Source of the DNA: Colwellia sp.
GTDB lineage: Bacteria; Pseudomonadota; Gammaproteobacteria; Enterobacterales; Alteromonadaceae
Reading direction: 5' to 3'
DNA length: 64,000 bases
NCBI GenBank assembly: GCA_013215385.1
Contig: JABSOY010000002.1
Span: forward strand, 1-64,000
The position numbers were made by a program, and so were the translations under genes. The notes under the pieces are model-generated. The model had not been told where the DNA came from. It saw nothing but the letters and a program-made list of their open reading frames with translations, and did not search any database. This document shows, one piece after another, positions 16,679 to 26,548 of this stretch. Numbering within the stretch: the first letter of the stretch is position 1; each line of letters begins with the position of its first letter.

Positions 16679-19093
16679 GTGAACTTATTCATTTACCAAT
16701 TAAAACAAGCTTATTTAAGCTTAAAGCAAAAACCTATTTTTGTGCTTAGTGTAGTTTCGACTATGGGCATAACATTGGGGGCTTTATTGTGTGTGCTTAC
16801 TTTAGCGTATGTCATGTTAATAAAACCTTTGCCATACCCGGATCAAGAACGTCTTTATAATGTTGAACACCAATTAATAAGCAATGAAAACGCTATCGAT
16901 GGTCGTGCGTTTACTTACCCCAACTTGATGCATTTATACAATAAACAGTCGTTATTTGAACAAAGTGTTTTAATGTATGTTGATGGCGATGTTATTACGT
17001 CGTTACCAAGTGAACCTATGGTTGCGCTGTCATTTGTTAGCCCACAATGGTTTTCTTTATTCTCTGCAAAAATGGCACTAGGTAGAGGTTTTGAAGCAAG
17101 TGAAAAAGTGAACAGTTATAACCCTGTTGCTGTTTTAAGTTATGAAACTTGGCAAAATAAGTTTGATGGTACGGCTAATGTGCTTGAACAAAATCTAACC
17201 TTAGGTGGCAATAGCTACCGGATAATTGGCGTACTCGCAGCAAGTAACATTGAAGCACCACTGGCCGGAGCTGGTTTTAAAACAGAATTATACCTGCCAT
17301 GGGATTATAATTCGGTAAGCGAGCGTGAACGCAAACGTTGGGGAAATGACGATGGCGGATTGATATTTGTTGGCAAGCTCGATAAAAAATACAGCGGCTA
17401 TTCAAAACAAAAAATAGACCAAATTCTAACAAGGTTAGTCAGTGACAATTGGCAAAGTGAAGTTGCCGGTCATGCATTTTTCAAAGATTGGTCGATAGCG
17501 CTTCAAACAAAAACATTAAAGTCTTTTATCGTTAGCGATGGCGAACGTAGTGTTTACTTATTATTAATTGGCGCCTTAGGTTTATTGTTGATAGCTTGCG
17601 CAAACATTGCCAATTTATTTGTTTCTCGAACCGTTGAACGACAACAGCAATTAGCCATATCAGCGGCTGTTGGCGCATCTAAAACGCAAATATTTCATAA
17701 CATTTTAGCGGAAACAGGCTTGTTAATGTTTGTTGCTATAGTGCTGGCGCAGTTTATTATTTTTATCGGCTTTAGCGCTTTACAATATTATCTTGGTGAT
17801 TTCCTACCACGCATTGATGAACTTGAACTGAATAGCTTTTCATTTAGCATTTCAACTTTACTATTAGTGCTATTAACCGTTGTTTTTTCACTCTTGTGCC
17901 GAAAAATGATCAACTACCATGCCCTAAATACGACGTTGCAATCGAGTGGTAAAGGCAGTGGCATTCAAGTGTCAAAGCGAGTGAGAAATATCCTGATTAG
18001 TAGTCAAATAGCGATAGCAACAACCTTGGTTTTTATTAATGTTGTTCTGTATAAAGATGCCAGTGAATTAGTCAACCAGCCTTTGGGTTATCAAACAGAA
18101 AATATTACTTCGGTCGTATTAGCACTACCCAGTGTTGAAAAAGGCTTGCAGGTGCAAAAAATCAACGAGCTTAAAAGTGAATTATTAGCTCATCCGAAAG
18201 TAAAAAATGTTAGCCAAGCGATGCGTCCTACGGGGTTTGGCACTTTAGCGCTTACTGCGAGTATTACCGAGCAACGTTACACGGTATTAGGCAAAGATGT
18301 TGATGAACAATATTTCAATATGCTTGAACAAGAAATTATTGCAGGTGAAAACTTCAGTGCCGCCGATATAAAAGACGATAGCAGTGTGATGATTGTTAAC
18401 GACGTTTTTGCGAAAAAATTAGCACCAAATGGTAGCGCTATTGGTTTTAAATTTAAAAATGGTGTCGAAATTATCGGTGTTGTTAACAGCATTAATGTGC
18501 CAGGTCGACAACGCATAGAGTCTCGCTTTTATTACCCCGCAAGTTTAGCAAGAAACATGTTATTGATTGAACAACATCAAGGGCAAGTTTTTAGCCGTGA
18601 TGAAATGATTACCGCACTTAAAAAAGTCGATAGAAAATTGAGTTTGTTCAGTTTTACTTCGCTCAATGAATATAAAAACCAGCGCTTATTTTCTTCACAA
18701 ACTACCGCAGTAACCACCTTAGTTTTGGCCATTTTAACACTGTTTTTATCAGGGCTCGGTTTGTACGGTATTCTTAACTACTCAAGCCAAATGCGTCGGT
18801 CAGAAATAGGGACGCGCATGGCGATTGGCGCCAAAGGCAAAGACATTGTCGGTTTGGTCATTAAAGACAATGCCGGCGCCTTAGTTATTGGCTTAGCGGT
18901 AAGTTTTGTGGTGTTATTAGTGTTGTATCTCAGTTTTAGTGACAGCTTAAGTGCTTATATTAACTTAGAGCTTCTACCGTTATTTATGCTGACAATGGGC
19001 GCGATAGCTCTGCTTTCATCGCTTGCCTGTTATATACCGTTACGTCAGTTTATTAAAAAACCTGTCATTCATTCTTTGAAGGGCAGTGAATAA
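16679..19093 (+). CDS. MacB/FtsX-type ABC permease, array copy 1
   Basis: An 804-residue permease starting at GTG. Order: cytoplasmic amphipathic start, membrane helix 1 (about 20-47), periplasmic MacB_PCD domain (about 50-270), FtsX block with three helices (about 288-420), a second helix-plus-periplasmic unit (about 435-680) and a final FtsX block (about 690-790). The duplicated layout matches the large ADOP-type permeases of MacB-like systems. It is the most divergent copy at its N-terminus (YLSLKQKPIFVLS). Stop and next start overlap (TAATG), so translation is coupled to copy 2. Substrate unknown. Confidence 0.92.
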   Translation: MNLFIYQLKQAYLSLKQKPIFVLSVVSTMGITLGALLCVLTLAYVMLIKPLPYPDQERLYNVEHQLISNENAIDGRAFTYPNLMHLYNKQSLFEQSVLMYVDGDVITSLPSEPMVALSFVSPQWFSLFSAKMALGRGFEASEKVNSYNPVAVLSYETWQNKFDGTANVLEQNLTLGGNSYRIIGVLAASNIEAPLAGAGFKTELYLPWDYNSVSERERKRWGNDDGGLIFVGKLDKKYSGYSKQKIDQILTRLVSDNWQSEVAGHAFFKDWSIALQTKTLKSFIVSDGERSVYLLLIGALGLLLIACANIANLFVSRTVERQQQLAISAAVGASKTQIFHNILAETGLLMFVAIVLAQFIIFIGFSALQYYLGDFLPRIDELELNSFSFSISTLLLVLLTVVFSLLCRKMINYHALNTTLQSSGKGSGIQVSKRVRNILISSQIAIATTLVFINVVLYKDASELVNQPLGYQTENITSVVLALPSVEKGLQVQKINELKSELLAHPKVKNVSQAMRPTGFGTLALTASITEQRYTVLGKDVDEQYFNMLEQEIIAGENFSAADIKDDSSVMIVNDVFAKKLAPNGSAIGFKFKNGVEIIGVVNSINVPGRQRIESRFYYPASLARNMLLIEQHQGQVFSRDEMITALKKVDRKLSLFSFTSLNEYKNQRLFSSQTTAVTTLVLAILTLFLSGLGLYGILNYSSQMRRSEIGTRMAIGAKGKDIVGLVIKDNAGALVIGLAVSFVVLLVLYLSFSDSLSAYINLELLPLFMLTMGAIALLSSLACYIPLRQFIKKPVIHSLKGSE

Positions 19094-21546
19094 TGAACCT
19101 ATTTACCTATCAATTAAAACAAGCATTTCTAAGCCTCAAACAAAAGCCGGGCTTTGTCTTTAGTATTATTTCAACCATGGGCATTACTTTAGGTGCTTTG
19201 TTGTGTGTATTAACGCTAGCCTACTTGCTGCTAATTGAGCCATTGCCTTACCCCGAGCAAGATCGCCTTTTTGTCGCTGAACATAAGGTTATCGGCGCAA
19301 AAAAAGAGACCAAAACGATTGCTTATAGTTATGCTGGCTTGGTGCACTTGTACAAAAGTAAAGTGGCATTTGAGCAAACGGCAATGATGTATTATGACCA
19401 AGATGTGATCATTTCTCACCTTAGCCAACCACTTGTTAATACCACTTATACTACACCAGAGTTACATCAACTTTTAGCGTCGACTATGGCGATAGGCCGA
19501 ATGTTTGCGGCGAGCGAAGCCTTAGATACCAATAATCCAGTAGCTATGCTCAGTTATAATGCTTGGCAGCAAAAGTATGATGGCAATGCAGATATTCTTG
19601 AGCAAAAAATCAATATTAGGGGTGTTAGTTATCGTATTGTTGGTGTCTTGGCAAAAAACTTTGTTGAACCAGAATTGGCTGAAATTGGCCGTGAAACGCA
19701 AGTTTGGCTGCCATGGGACTTTAATCAGACTGACCAAGGGAGCAGAGAAAGTTTTTTGAGTATAAAAGGTAACTTTAAATTTATTGGTCAATTAAAAGAA
19801 GGGCTTAGCCAAAGACAAGCACAACAACTTTTAACCCCTTTAGTGAGTGAACGTTGGCAAGAAGGTGTTGCTGACATGGACTTTTTCAAAGCTTGGTCAA
19901 TCGAAATGCGAGTCCGCTCAGTTAAGGACGTTATGCTCGGGGAGAGTGAGTCTATTGCGGTCATGTTGTTAGCGGGTGTGATTGGTTTAGTCTTGATTGC
20001 CTGCGCAAATATCTCTAATTTGTTTATCGCACGTACTGCAGAAAAGCAACGTCAAATGGCGATTCAAGCCGCGATTGGTGCCACTAAAAAACATTTATTT
20101 AAAGCGATGTTTGCTGAAACTAGTTTGCTGATGTTGATGTCGATCATACTCGCCTTGGTACTTTCCAAGGGCGGATTTTATATTATGCAGCAATATTTGG
20201 CCTCGGTATTACCGCGAGTTGACGAGTTATCTCTTAATCCGATAACTCTTAGCTGTGCGGCGCTGATCACCCTTATGTTTGCATTGTTTTTTGCTAAATT
20301 AAGTACTCGTATTATCAATTATCGTGCACTCAATGCTAGCTTACAAAGTAGTGGTAAGGGCAGTGGTTTACAGGTATCAACAAAGACACGCCAAGTATTA
20401 ATCGCCAGCCAAGTGGCATTAGCGACGTTATTAGTATTTGCCAACTTTAGCTTACTTAAAGATGCCGTTAAAACCATTAATACCCCGATAGGTTTTACCA
20501 CTAATAATATCTCAACGTTAACTTTAAACTTCTCTTCAACCCCAATATCTAGTCAGGAAGAGGTCATAGCCATTATGGCTGAGATCATAGAAAAGCTTAA
20601 AGCCTTACCGCAGGTGGAAGCAATTGCGCATGGGAGTTCACCTTTAGATGGCTTTGGTATTAAATTGCTAACCAAACTTGCTGATAATGAAGGGCATTCA
20701 CCGTATTTAAAAAGAATTGATCATAGATATTTCAAACTTATTGAGCAACCGCTATTACAAGGTGAAAATTTTACAAAGCTAGATAGCCGAGATAACAAAT
20801 ATTCGATGATTGTTAACCAAGCTTTTGCTAAGCAGTTAAAACCTGACGGTGATGTCGTAGGTATGCGACTAGTATCGATAAATGAGCCTGAATTTAAAAT
20901 AATAGGCATTGTTAAAGATATTGCAATTCCTGGCGATACTCCGTTTGGCAGCGACGATGCAGCTGCGCCTATACCAAGGGCCTATTTGCCCGATAATCTA
21001 AACGACAACAAATTTATACTTAAAATAAAGGCTGGCCAGTCTATTAGTCGCCAACAACTGGGTAAATTGTTAGCCGAAGTTGACGCTAGATATTCTGTCT
21101 TTAGCTTCAAATCAGCAGATGACATGCTTACCCAAAGTCTCTTTACTCAAATTACTACCGCGGTGACAACGACAGCTTTAACGTTAATCACTTTTTTCCT
21201 CGCGGGCATTGGCCTCTATGGCATTTTAAGTTACAGCACACAAATGCGACGCCTTGAATTAGGTACACGTATGGCCGTTGGTGCAAAGCGTTATGACTTA
21301 ATATTCATGATCATAAAAGACAATATGAAGCCGATTCTCTTTGGCGTATTGTTTAGCATAATTATGTTATTGAGTGTGTATTTATCCTTCAGTGTTGAAC
21401 TTTCATCCTATATCACCCTGCAATTAGCGCCGCTGTTTGTCGCGACTATTTTATTGATTTCTACCCTTTCTTTATTAGCTTGCTATTTACCGCTCAGAAA
21501 ATTTATCAATGTGCCAGCGATAAACAGTTTGCGAGGTCATGAATAA
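19093..21546 (+). CDS. MacB/FtsX-type ABC permease, array copy 2
   Basis: An 817-residue permease with the same two-unit layout as copy 1. The periplasmic regions are closest to copy 6 (shared EHQLL-like stretch, QDVIIS, EPELAEIGRETQVWLPWD). The C-terminal tail (RKFINVPAINSLRGHE) departs from the QYINKPVIHSLKGSE ending of the other copies. It ends about 100 bases before copy 3, and that gap contains a palindromic repeat, so coupling to copy 3 is looser than at the TAATG junctions. Confidence 0.92.
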   Translation: MNLFTYQLKQAFLSLKQKPGFVFSIISTMGITLGALLCVLTLAYLLLIEPLPYPEQDRLFVAEHKVIGAKKETKTIAYSYAGLVHLYKSKVAFEQTAMMYYDQDVIISHLSQPLVNTTYTTPELHQLLASTMAIGRMFAASEALDTNNPVAMLSYNAWQQKYDGNADILEQKINIRGVSYRIVGVLAKNFVEPELAEIGRETQVWLPWDFNQTDQGSRESFLSIKGNFKFIGQLKEGLSQRQAQQLLTPLVSERWQEGVADMDFFKAWSIEMRVRSVKDVMLGESESIAVMLLAGVIGLVLIACANISNLFIARTAEKQRQMAIQAAIGATKKHLFKAMFAETSLLMLMSIILALVLSKGGFYIMQQYLASVLPRVDELSLNPITLSCAALITLMFALFFAKLSTRIINYRALNASLQSSGKGSGLQVSTKTRQVLIASQVALATLLVFANFSLLKDAVKTINTPIGFTTNNISTLTLNFSSTPISSQEEVIAIMAEIIEKLKALPQVEAIAHGSSPLDGFGIKLLTKLADNEGHSPYLKRIDHRYFKLIEQPLLQGENFTKLDSRDNKYSMIVNQAFAKQLKPDGDVVGMRLVSINEPEFKIIGIVKDIAIPGDTPFGSDDAAAPIPRAYLPDNLNDNKFILKIKAGQSISRQQLGKLLAEVDARYSVFSFKSADDMLTQSLFTQITTAVTTTALTLITFFLAGIGLYGILSYSTQMRRLELGTRMAVGAKRYDLIFMIIKDNMKPILFGVLFSIIMLLSVYLSFSVELSSYITLQLAPLFVATILLISTLSLLACYLPLRKFINVPAINSLRGHE

Positions 21547-21574
21547 TGACAACTATCCCTAAAGAAATCATGCC

Positions 21575-21603
21575 CGTCATGCTGAATTTATTTCAGTATC
21601 TCG
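21575..21603. repeat. Palindromic intergenic repeat, copy 2 (minimal form)
   Basis: CGTCATGCTGAA-TTTA-TTTCAGTATCTCG in the gap between permease copies 2 and 3. This is the bare arm-to-arm hairpin without the inner block of copies 1 and 3. Confidence 0.7.
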
Positions 21604-21647
21604 ATGTGGCGTGAAACACTTTTTATGGTTAACACAAGGCTAAAAAA

Positions 21648-24119
21648 ATGAACCTATTTACCTATCAATTAAAACAAGCATTTTTAAGCTTGAAGAAAAA
21701 TCCGGGCTTTGTTTTTAGTATTGTTTCAACCATGGGTATTACCTTAGGTGCCTTGCTGTGTGTATTAACATTGGCGTATGTGATGTTAATAAAACCGCTA
21801 CCGTACCCTGAACAAGAAAAACTCTATATCGCATCACATGAGCATATTGACCCAAAAGGGGCGTTAATGTTTGAGGCTTTTCCTTATCCTGCCTTAATGA
21901 CCTTATACCAAGAAAATACTGTTTTTACAGAATCAGCATTGGTTATGTATACCAAGGGCGTTTTACTGAGCCAACATGATTTACCTATGATGGAAGCGAC
22001 GTTTGTTTCACCGCAATGGTTTAGTCTCACGGGTATGCCGATGGTTATGGGCCGAGCATTTCAAGAAACAGAAACTGTTGATAAATATAACCCTGTGGCA
22101 ATTATCAGCCATGAAACTTGGGTAAATACTTTTTCGGCAGACAAGAAAATTTTAGGTAAAAAAATTGATTTTGATAATGTCTCTTATCAAATCATAGGTG
22201 TCGTTGGAAAAGGCTATATTGAGCCACAAGTTTATTCGTATCAACGGGGTGCCAGTAAGTATAGAAAAACACAATTATGGTTACCTTGGGACTTTAATAC
22301 CACTGACGTTGCCGCACGTAAAATTTGGTGGCAAGTCAATAATGGGCTTCTTATTGGTAAGCTTTCGGAAAAATTTACTGTCAGACAAGCTGAAAGTAGT
22401 CTAACACCATTGATTAATGAAAAATGGTTAGCGGCAACCGTTGGTGATAAACGCTTTAAAGATAAAACGAAAAAAATAGCCTTGCACGATTTCAAAAAAG
22501 TGATCATCGGAGACAATCGCAAGTCTGTTTATTTTTTATTGGCTGGCATTGTCGGCTTAGTGATTATTGCTTTTACCAATATTGCTAATTTAATGACCTC
22601 AAGGGCCTTTATGCAACAGCGTAATATGGCCATACAAGCGGCGATTGGCGCAAAAAAATCAATGTTATTTAATATGTTTTTTTGTGAAGCGTTAGTGCTT
22701 GTTTTTCTGTCACTTATCGTAGCGATAACGGTTACTTTCTTCGGTTTCTCATTAATTGAATATTACTTAAGTTCTTCATTGTCACGGGTAAATGAAATGT
22801 CTGTGAATGGTTTTACGCTCACGACATCGGTCATCATCTTATTAGTCTTCGCTTGGTTGTTCGCCAGAATATCATTAAAAAGTGTCAACAATAAAACATT
22901 AGCGGTAACGATCAATACCAGTGGTAAAGGCACGGCCAGTCAGCTACCAAAAACACTACGCCAAGTGCTTATTATTAGCCAAGTTACAGTTGCCAGTCTA
23001 TTGATTTTTATCAGTATGAATTTATTTAAAGAAGCGCTGACGAGTATAAATGCGCCGAGTTACTTGAATGTTGCACGGGTGATATCTTTAACATTAGCAC
23101 CGACAAAAACAGTTGTGTTAAGTGAGGAGTCAGGGCTAGCCGAATTAAGTGCAATTAAGCAAAAACTAGCCCAGTTACCGCAAGTTGATACTATTAGTCA
23201 CAGTGCATCACCTTTTACATTTTATAGTCGTTGGTGGCCAGGCTTAACGGAACAGGAGAATAATGAAAAACATAATATGGTTTACCGTATTATTGATGAC
23301 CGATATTTTGCTTTGTTTGAACAGTCATTATTAGTTGGTGAAAATTTTTCCGCATCAGATGTGCGAGATAAAAATAATGTCATGATCGTAAATGATGTCT
23401 TAGCTAACAAATTGTCTAAGCAAGGTGACGTTATAGGCAAAAAAGTTTTCTTCAAAGAAGACCGTATATTTACCATTGTTGGTGTAGTCAAAGGTATGAA
23501 AGTACCTGCAGAAAATAATATTGCTGAACGTGCCTATTTACCTCGCTCAGCCGTTTATGACTTACTGGCGCAAGAAAAAAAAGCCATGCTTATAAAGTTA
23601 AAAGGTGAGCAGAAAATAACTAGACAACAAGTTATTGAGGTTATTAAAAGCGTTAGCTCGGCTTATAGCGTCGACCAACTTGAATCGTTAGAGAATGTTA
23701 GTTATCAACGGCTATTTAATCAAATAGTGACTGCTGTTGTCACTGCGGTGGTCGCCTTATTGAGTTTGATACTTGCCGGTATTGGTATTTATGGCATTTT
23801 AAGTTATTCCATTCAAATACGCCGCTTTGAAATAGGAACAAGATTAGCTCTGGGTGCTAAACGAACGAATATTTTTACGCTGATTTTTAAAGATAATGCC
23901 GGGGGAATATTAATAGGCTTTGGCGTAAGTACCTTGTTGTTACTTTGTTTGTTCCTGAGCTTTAATGGGTACTTAAAGACATATATTAGTGTGCAAATGC
24001 TGGCGTTATTTATGCTGACCCTCTCTTTAATTTTAGCTATTTCATTTCTCGCCTGCTACTTACCACTGCGACAGTACATCAATAAACCTGTGATCCATTC
24101 TTTAAAGGGAAGTGAATAA
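21648..24119 (+). CDS. MacB/FtsX-type ABC permease, array copy 3
   Basis: An 823-residue permease. The ATG is preceded by a gap that holds a palindromic repeat. The N-terminal 50 residues match the array consensus, but the first periplasmic domain is distinct (HEHIDPKGALMFEAFPYPAL) and carries an insertion of about ten basic residues (YSYQRGASKYRKTQ) before the conserved LWLPWDFN. It ends with LPLRQYINKPVIHSLKGSE and overlaps copy 4 by TAATG. The distinct periplasmic part suggests a different substrate from its neighbours. Confidence 0.92.
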   Translation: MNLFTYQLKQAFLSLKKNPGFVFSIVSTMGITLGALLCVLTLAYVMLIKPLPYPEQEKLYIASHEHIDPKGALMFEAFPYPALMTLYQENTVFTESALVMYTKGVLLSQHDLPMMEATFVSPQWFSLTGMPMVMGRAFQETETVDKYNPVAIISHETWVNTFSADKKILGKKIDFDNVSYQIIGVVGKGYIEPQVYSYQRGASKYRKTQLWLPWDFNTTDVAARKIWWQVNNGLLIGKLSEKFTVRQAESSLTPLINEKWLAATVGDKRFKDKTKKIALHDFKKVIIGDNRKSVYFLLAGIVGLVIIAFTNIANLMTSRAFMQQRNMAIQAAIGAKKSMLFNMFFCEALVLVFLSLIVAITVTFFGFSLIEYYLSSSLSRVNEMSVNGFTLTTSVIILLVFAWLFARISLKSVNNKTLAVTINTSGKGTASQLPKTLRQVLIISQVTVASLLIFISMNLFKEALTSINAPSYLNVARVISLTLAPTKTVVLSEESGLAELSAIKQKLAQLPQVDTISHSASPFTFYSRWWPGLTEQENNEKHNMVYRIIDDRYFALFEQSLLVGENFSASDVRDKNNVMIVNDVLANKLSKQGDVIGKKVFFKEDRIFTIVGVVKGMKVPAENNIAERAYLPRSAVYDLLAQEKKAMLIKLKGEQKITRQQVIEVIKSVSSAYSVDQLESLENVSYQRLFNQIVTAVVTAVVALLSLILAGIGIYGILSYSIQIRRFEIGTRLALGAKRTNIFTLIFKDNAGGILIGFGVSTLLLLCLFLSFNGYLKTYISVQMLALFMLTLSLILAISFLACYLPLRQYINKPVIHSLKGSE

Positions 24120-26548
24120 TGAACCTATTTACCTATCAACTAAAACAAGCATTTTTAAGTTTGAAGAAAAAGCCGGGCTTTGTTTTCAGTGTTATTTCCA
24201 CCATGGGCATTACCTTAGGTGCTTTATTGTGTGTATTAACGCTGGCGTATGTGATGTTAATAAAACCATTGCCTTATACAGACCAAGAGCGAATCTATAA
24301 AATTGAGCAAGCGCCTTTTAGTACAACATCGAATAATAGTTTTCAGGGGCTAAGTTATCCCGCCGCGTTGGAAATTTATAAACAAAAGCAGCAATTTGAA
24401 CGCGTGGCTATATCTTATTATGGTGAAGAAGTATTAACGTCTTCAGAGAGCAAACCTTTGTTATCAACCAGTTATGTTACCCCTGATTGGTTGCCTTTAT
24501 TTAATGGCAATATGTTAATGGGTAGAACGTTTGAGCAAAGAGAGTCATTGAATGATTTTGCGCCTACCGCGATCTTAAGCCACCAAACGTGGCAAGAATA
24601 CTTTGATCATGATAACGATATAGTCGGTAAAAAAATTAGTGTGAAAGGAGCCACCTTTACTGTTATTGGTGTGTTGTCGGCAGATTTTTATCAACCTAAA
24701 TTAGGGCGTATTACTCAGCTCTATTTACCTTGGGGTTATAATACCGCGTCTGAAAGTCAAAAAGGTCATTGGGGAAGATTCTCGCGTTCACTCACCATGA
24801 TCGCAATGATAAATATAAATTTCGCTAAAGAACAAGTAGAGCAATCGTTAACCTTAGCGACTGATGAATTATGGCAAGAAAAAGTTAGCAGCATGGCCTA
24901 CTTTGCTGACTGGCAGTCTAAGGTTGCCATGACATCGTTGAAAGAAGTACTGATTAATAAAAGTCGTGATTCGATATATTTGTTAATTGCGGCAGCATTA
25001 GGGGTAGTGTTGATCGCCTTAACGAACATTTCTAATCTCTTTATTTCTCATATTACGACACAAGCTAGTGTTATTAGCGTTCATATCGGACTTGGTGCCA
25101 AAAAGCATCATATCGGAAAATTAATACTTGTCGAAGCTTTGCTCATGATGACTTTAGCGATTGGTGTCGCTTTAGCTGTTACACAGTTGGGCTTCCATAT
25201 ATTGCAAAGTTACTTAGCCGATGTATTCTCACGGTCTCAAGAGTTATCAATCGATGGCATTACCTACTTGTTGGCTTTTACTTTTCTGATCATGCTGTCG
25301 GTTTTCTATACCAAAGTAAGCTTGTCAGTATTTAACTTTAGTCAAATGCCTAAAAATTCTGGTAATAAAGGTGTAGCAGGCCAAGTTAAATCACGTGTTA
25401 GATATTTTCTTATCGCTTGCCAAGTAAGTATCGCGCTAACGTTAATATTTTTAATGTTAACGATATACAAAGCGGCAATGACTGAGATAAAAACGCCTCT
25501 TGGGTTTACCAGTGAAAAAATTATGCAATTAACATTGGTGAGCGCAACTAATGAAGCTATTTCAGATGATGAAAATAAATCGATGCTAGCTGAAATAAAG
25601 AGATCGTTATCGTTACATGCAAACATTATAGCGGTGAGTCAGTCAAGCTCACCATTAGCAGGCTTTAGAGTATTTAGACGAGGCTTAAAGTACGAGGGTT
25701 CAACAGGTGAAGAGCGAATAGTTGCCGGCATTAAAGATGCTGACGCTGAATATTTCTCAATGCTCAATTTAACGCTAAAAGAAGGTGAAGTCTTTTCTAA
25801 AGCTATGATAGCTGATGACCAAGCTGTGATGATAGTTAATGACGTGATGGCGAAGGAAATAGATGCTAATGGGTCTGTTATCGGTAAGCGTTTATCGATG
25901 AGAGGTGACGATTATTTTACCATTGTTGGCGTTGTTGAAGGTGCGGTTAAAGTACCAGACCAGCAAAGCATTGTTCGTCAAGCATACTTGCCTGCTGAGC
26001 AATTAAGTAAGCAGTTTATTTTTGAGTATCGTTCAGCACAAGCTCCAACAAAAGAAGTGCTTCTTAATATTATTAATAGCGTTACCAGTAAGTTTGGGGT
26101 TTTTGAATATGAAAGTGTCGAAAACTCTCAAAAATCACTTTTGTTTTCGCAATACTTAACCGCATACACAACGTCAATTTTAACGATTATAACGGTAGTT
26201 TTAGCGAGTCTAGGTTTATACGGAGTTACTCACTTATCTACCCAAATGCGCCGTTTTGAAATTGGCACTCGCATGGCGATTGGTGCCAAAGGTAAAGATA
26301 TTATCTCAATGGTAATTAATGATAATGCAGGCGCTATATTACTGGGCGTTGGTGTAAGTGTTCTAACATTGTTGGCCTTATATTTTGGCTTAGGCGAACG
26401 TATAACAAGCTACTTTACCTTGGCGCTTATTCCCTTATTTATTGTCACGCTGGCGTTAATCTCATTGATTTCATTTCTGGCCTGCTACTTACCACTGCGT
26501 CAGTACATCAATAAACCTGTGATCCACGCTCTGAAAGGCAGTGAATAA
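24119..26548 (+). CDS. MacB/FtsX-type ABC permease, array copy 4
   Basis: An 809-residue permease. Its leader is nearly base-for-base identical to that of copy 5. Periplasmic parts are again different (EQAPFSTTSNNSFQGLSYPAAL; HITTQASVISVHIGLGAKKHH in the first FtsX block, where other copies have SRT...QAAIGAKK). The second half contains the conserved MRRFEIGTRMAIGAKGKD. It overlaps both neighbours by TAATG. It is the most diverged copy in the middle FtsX block, which may reflect relaxed selection or a changed partner. Confidence 0.92.
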   Translation: MNLFTYQLKQAFLSLKKKPGFVFSVISTMGITLGALLCVLTLAYVMLIKPLPYTDQERIYKIEQAPFSTTSNNSFQGLSYPAALEIYKQKQQFERVAISYYGEEVLTSSESKPLLSTSYVTPDWLPLFNGNMLMGRTFEQRESLNDFAPTAILSHQTWQEYFDHDNDIVGKKISVKGATFTVIGVLSADFYQPKLGRITQLYLPWGYNTASESQKGHWGRFSRSLTMIAMININFAKEQVEQSLTLATDELWQEKVSSMAYFADWQSKVAMTSLKEVLINKSRDSIYLLIAAALGVVLIALTNISNLFISHITTQASVISVHIGLGAKKHHIGKLILVEALLMMTLAIGVALAVTQLGFHILQSYLADVFSRSQELSIDGITYLLAFTFLIMLSVFYTKVSLSVFNFSQMPKNSGNKGVAGQVKSRVRYFLIACQVSIALTLIFLMLTIYKAAMTEIKTPLGFTSEKIMQLTLVSATNEAISDDENKSMLAEIKRSLSLHANIIAVSQSSSPLAGFRVFRRGLKYEGSTGEERIVAGIKDADAEYFSMLNLTLKEGEVFSKAMIADDQAVMIVNDVMAKEIDANGSVIGKRLSMRGDDYFTIVGVVEGAVKVPDQQSIVRQAYLPAEQLSKQFIFEYRSAQAPTKEVLLNIINSVTSKFGVFEYESVENSQKSLLFSQYLTAYTTSILTIITVVLASLGLYGVTHLSTQMRRFEIGTRMAIGAKGKDIISMVINDNAGAILLGVGVSVLTLLALYFGLGERITSYFTLALIPLFIVTLALISLISFLACYLPLRQYINKPVIHALKGSE

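Noticed and set aside
22198-22522. Frames antisense or shifted within the permease genes
   Set aside because: Typical shadow frames of long AT-rich coding regions with no ribosome sites or domains.
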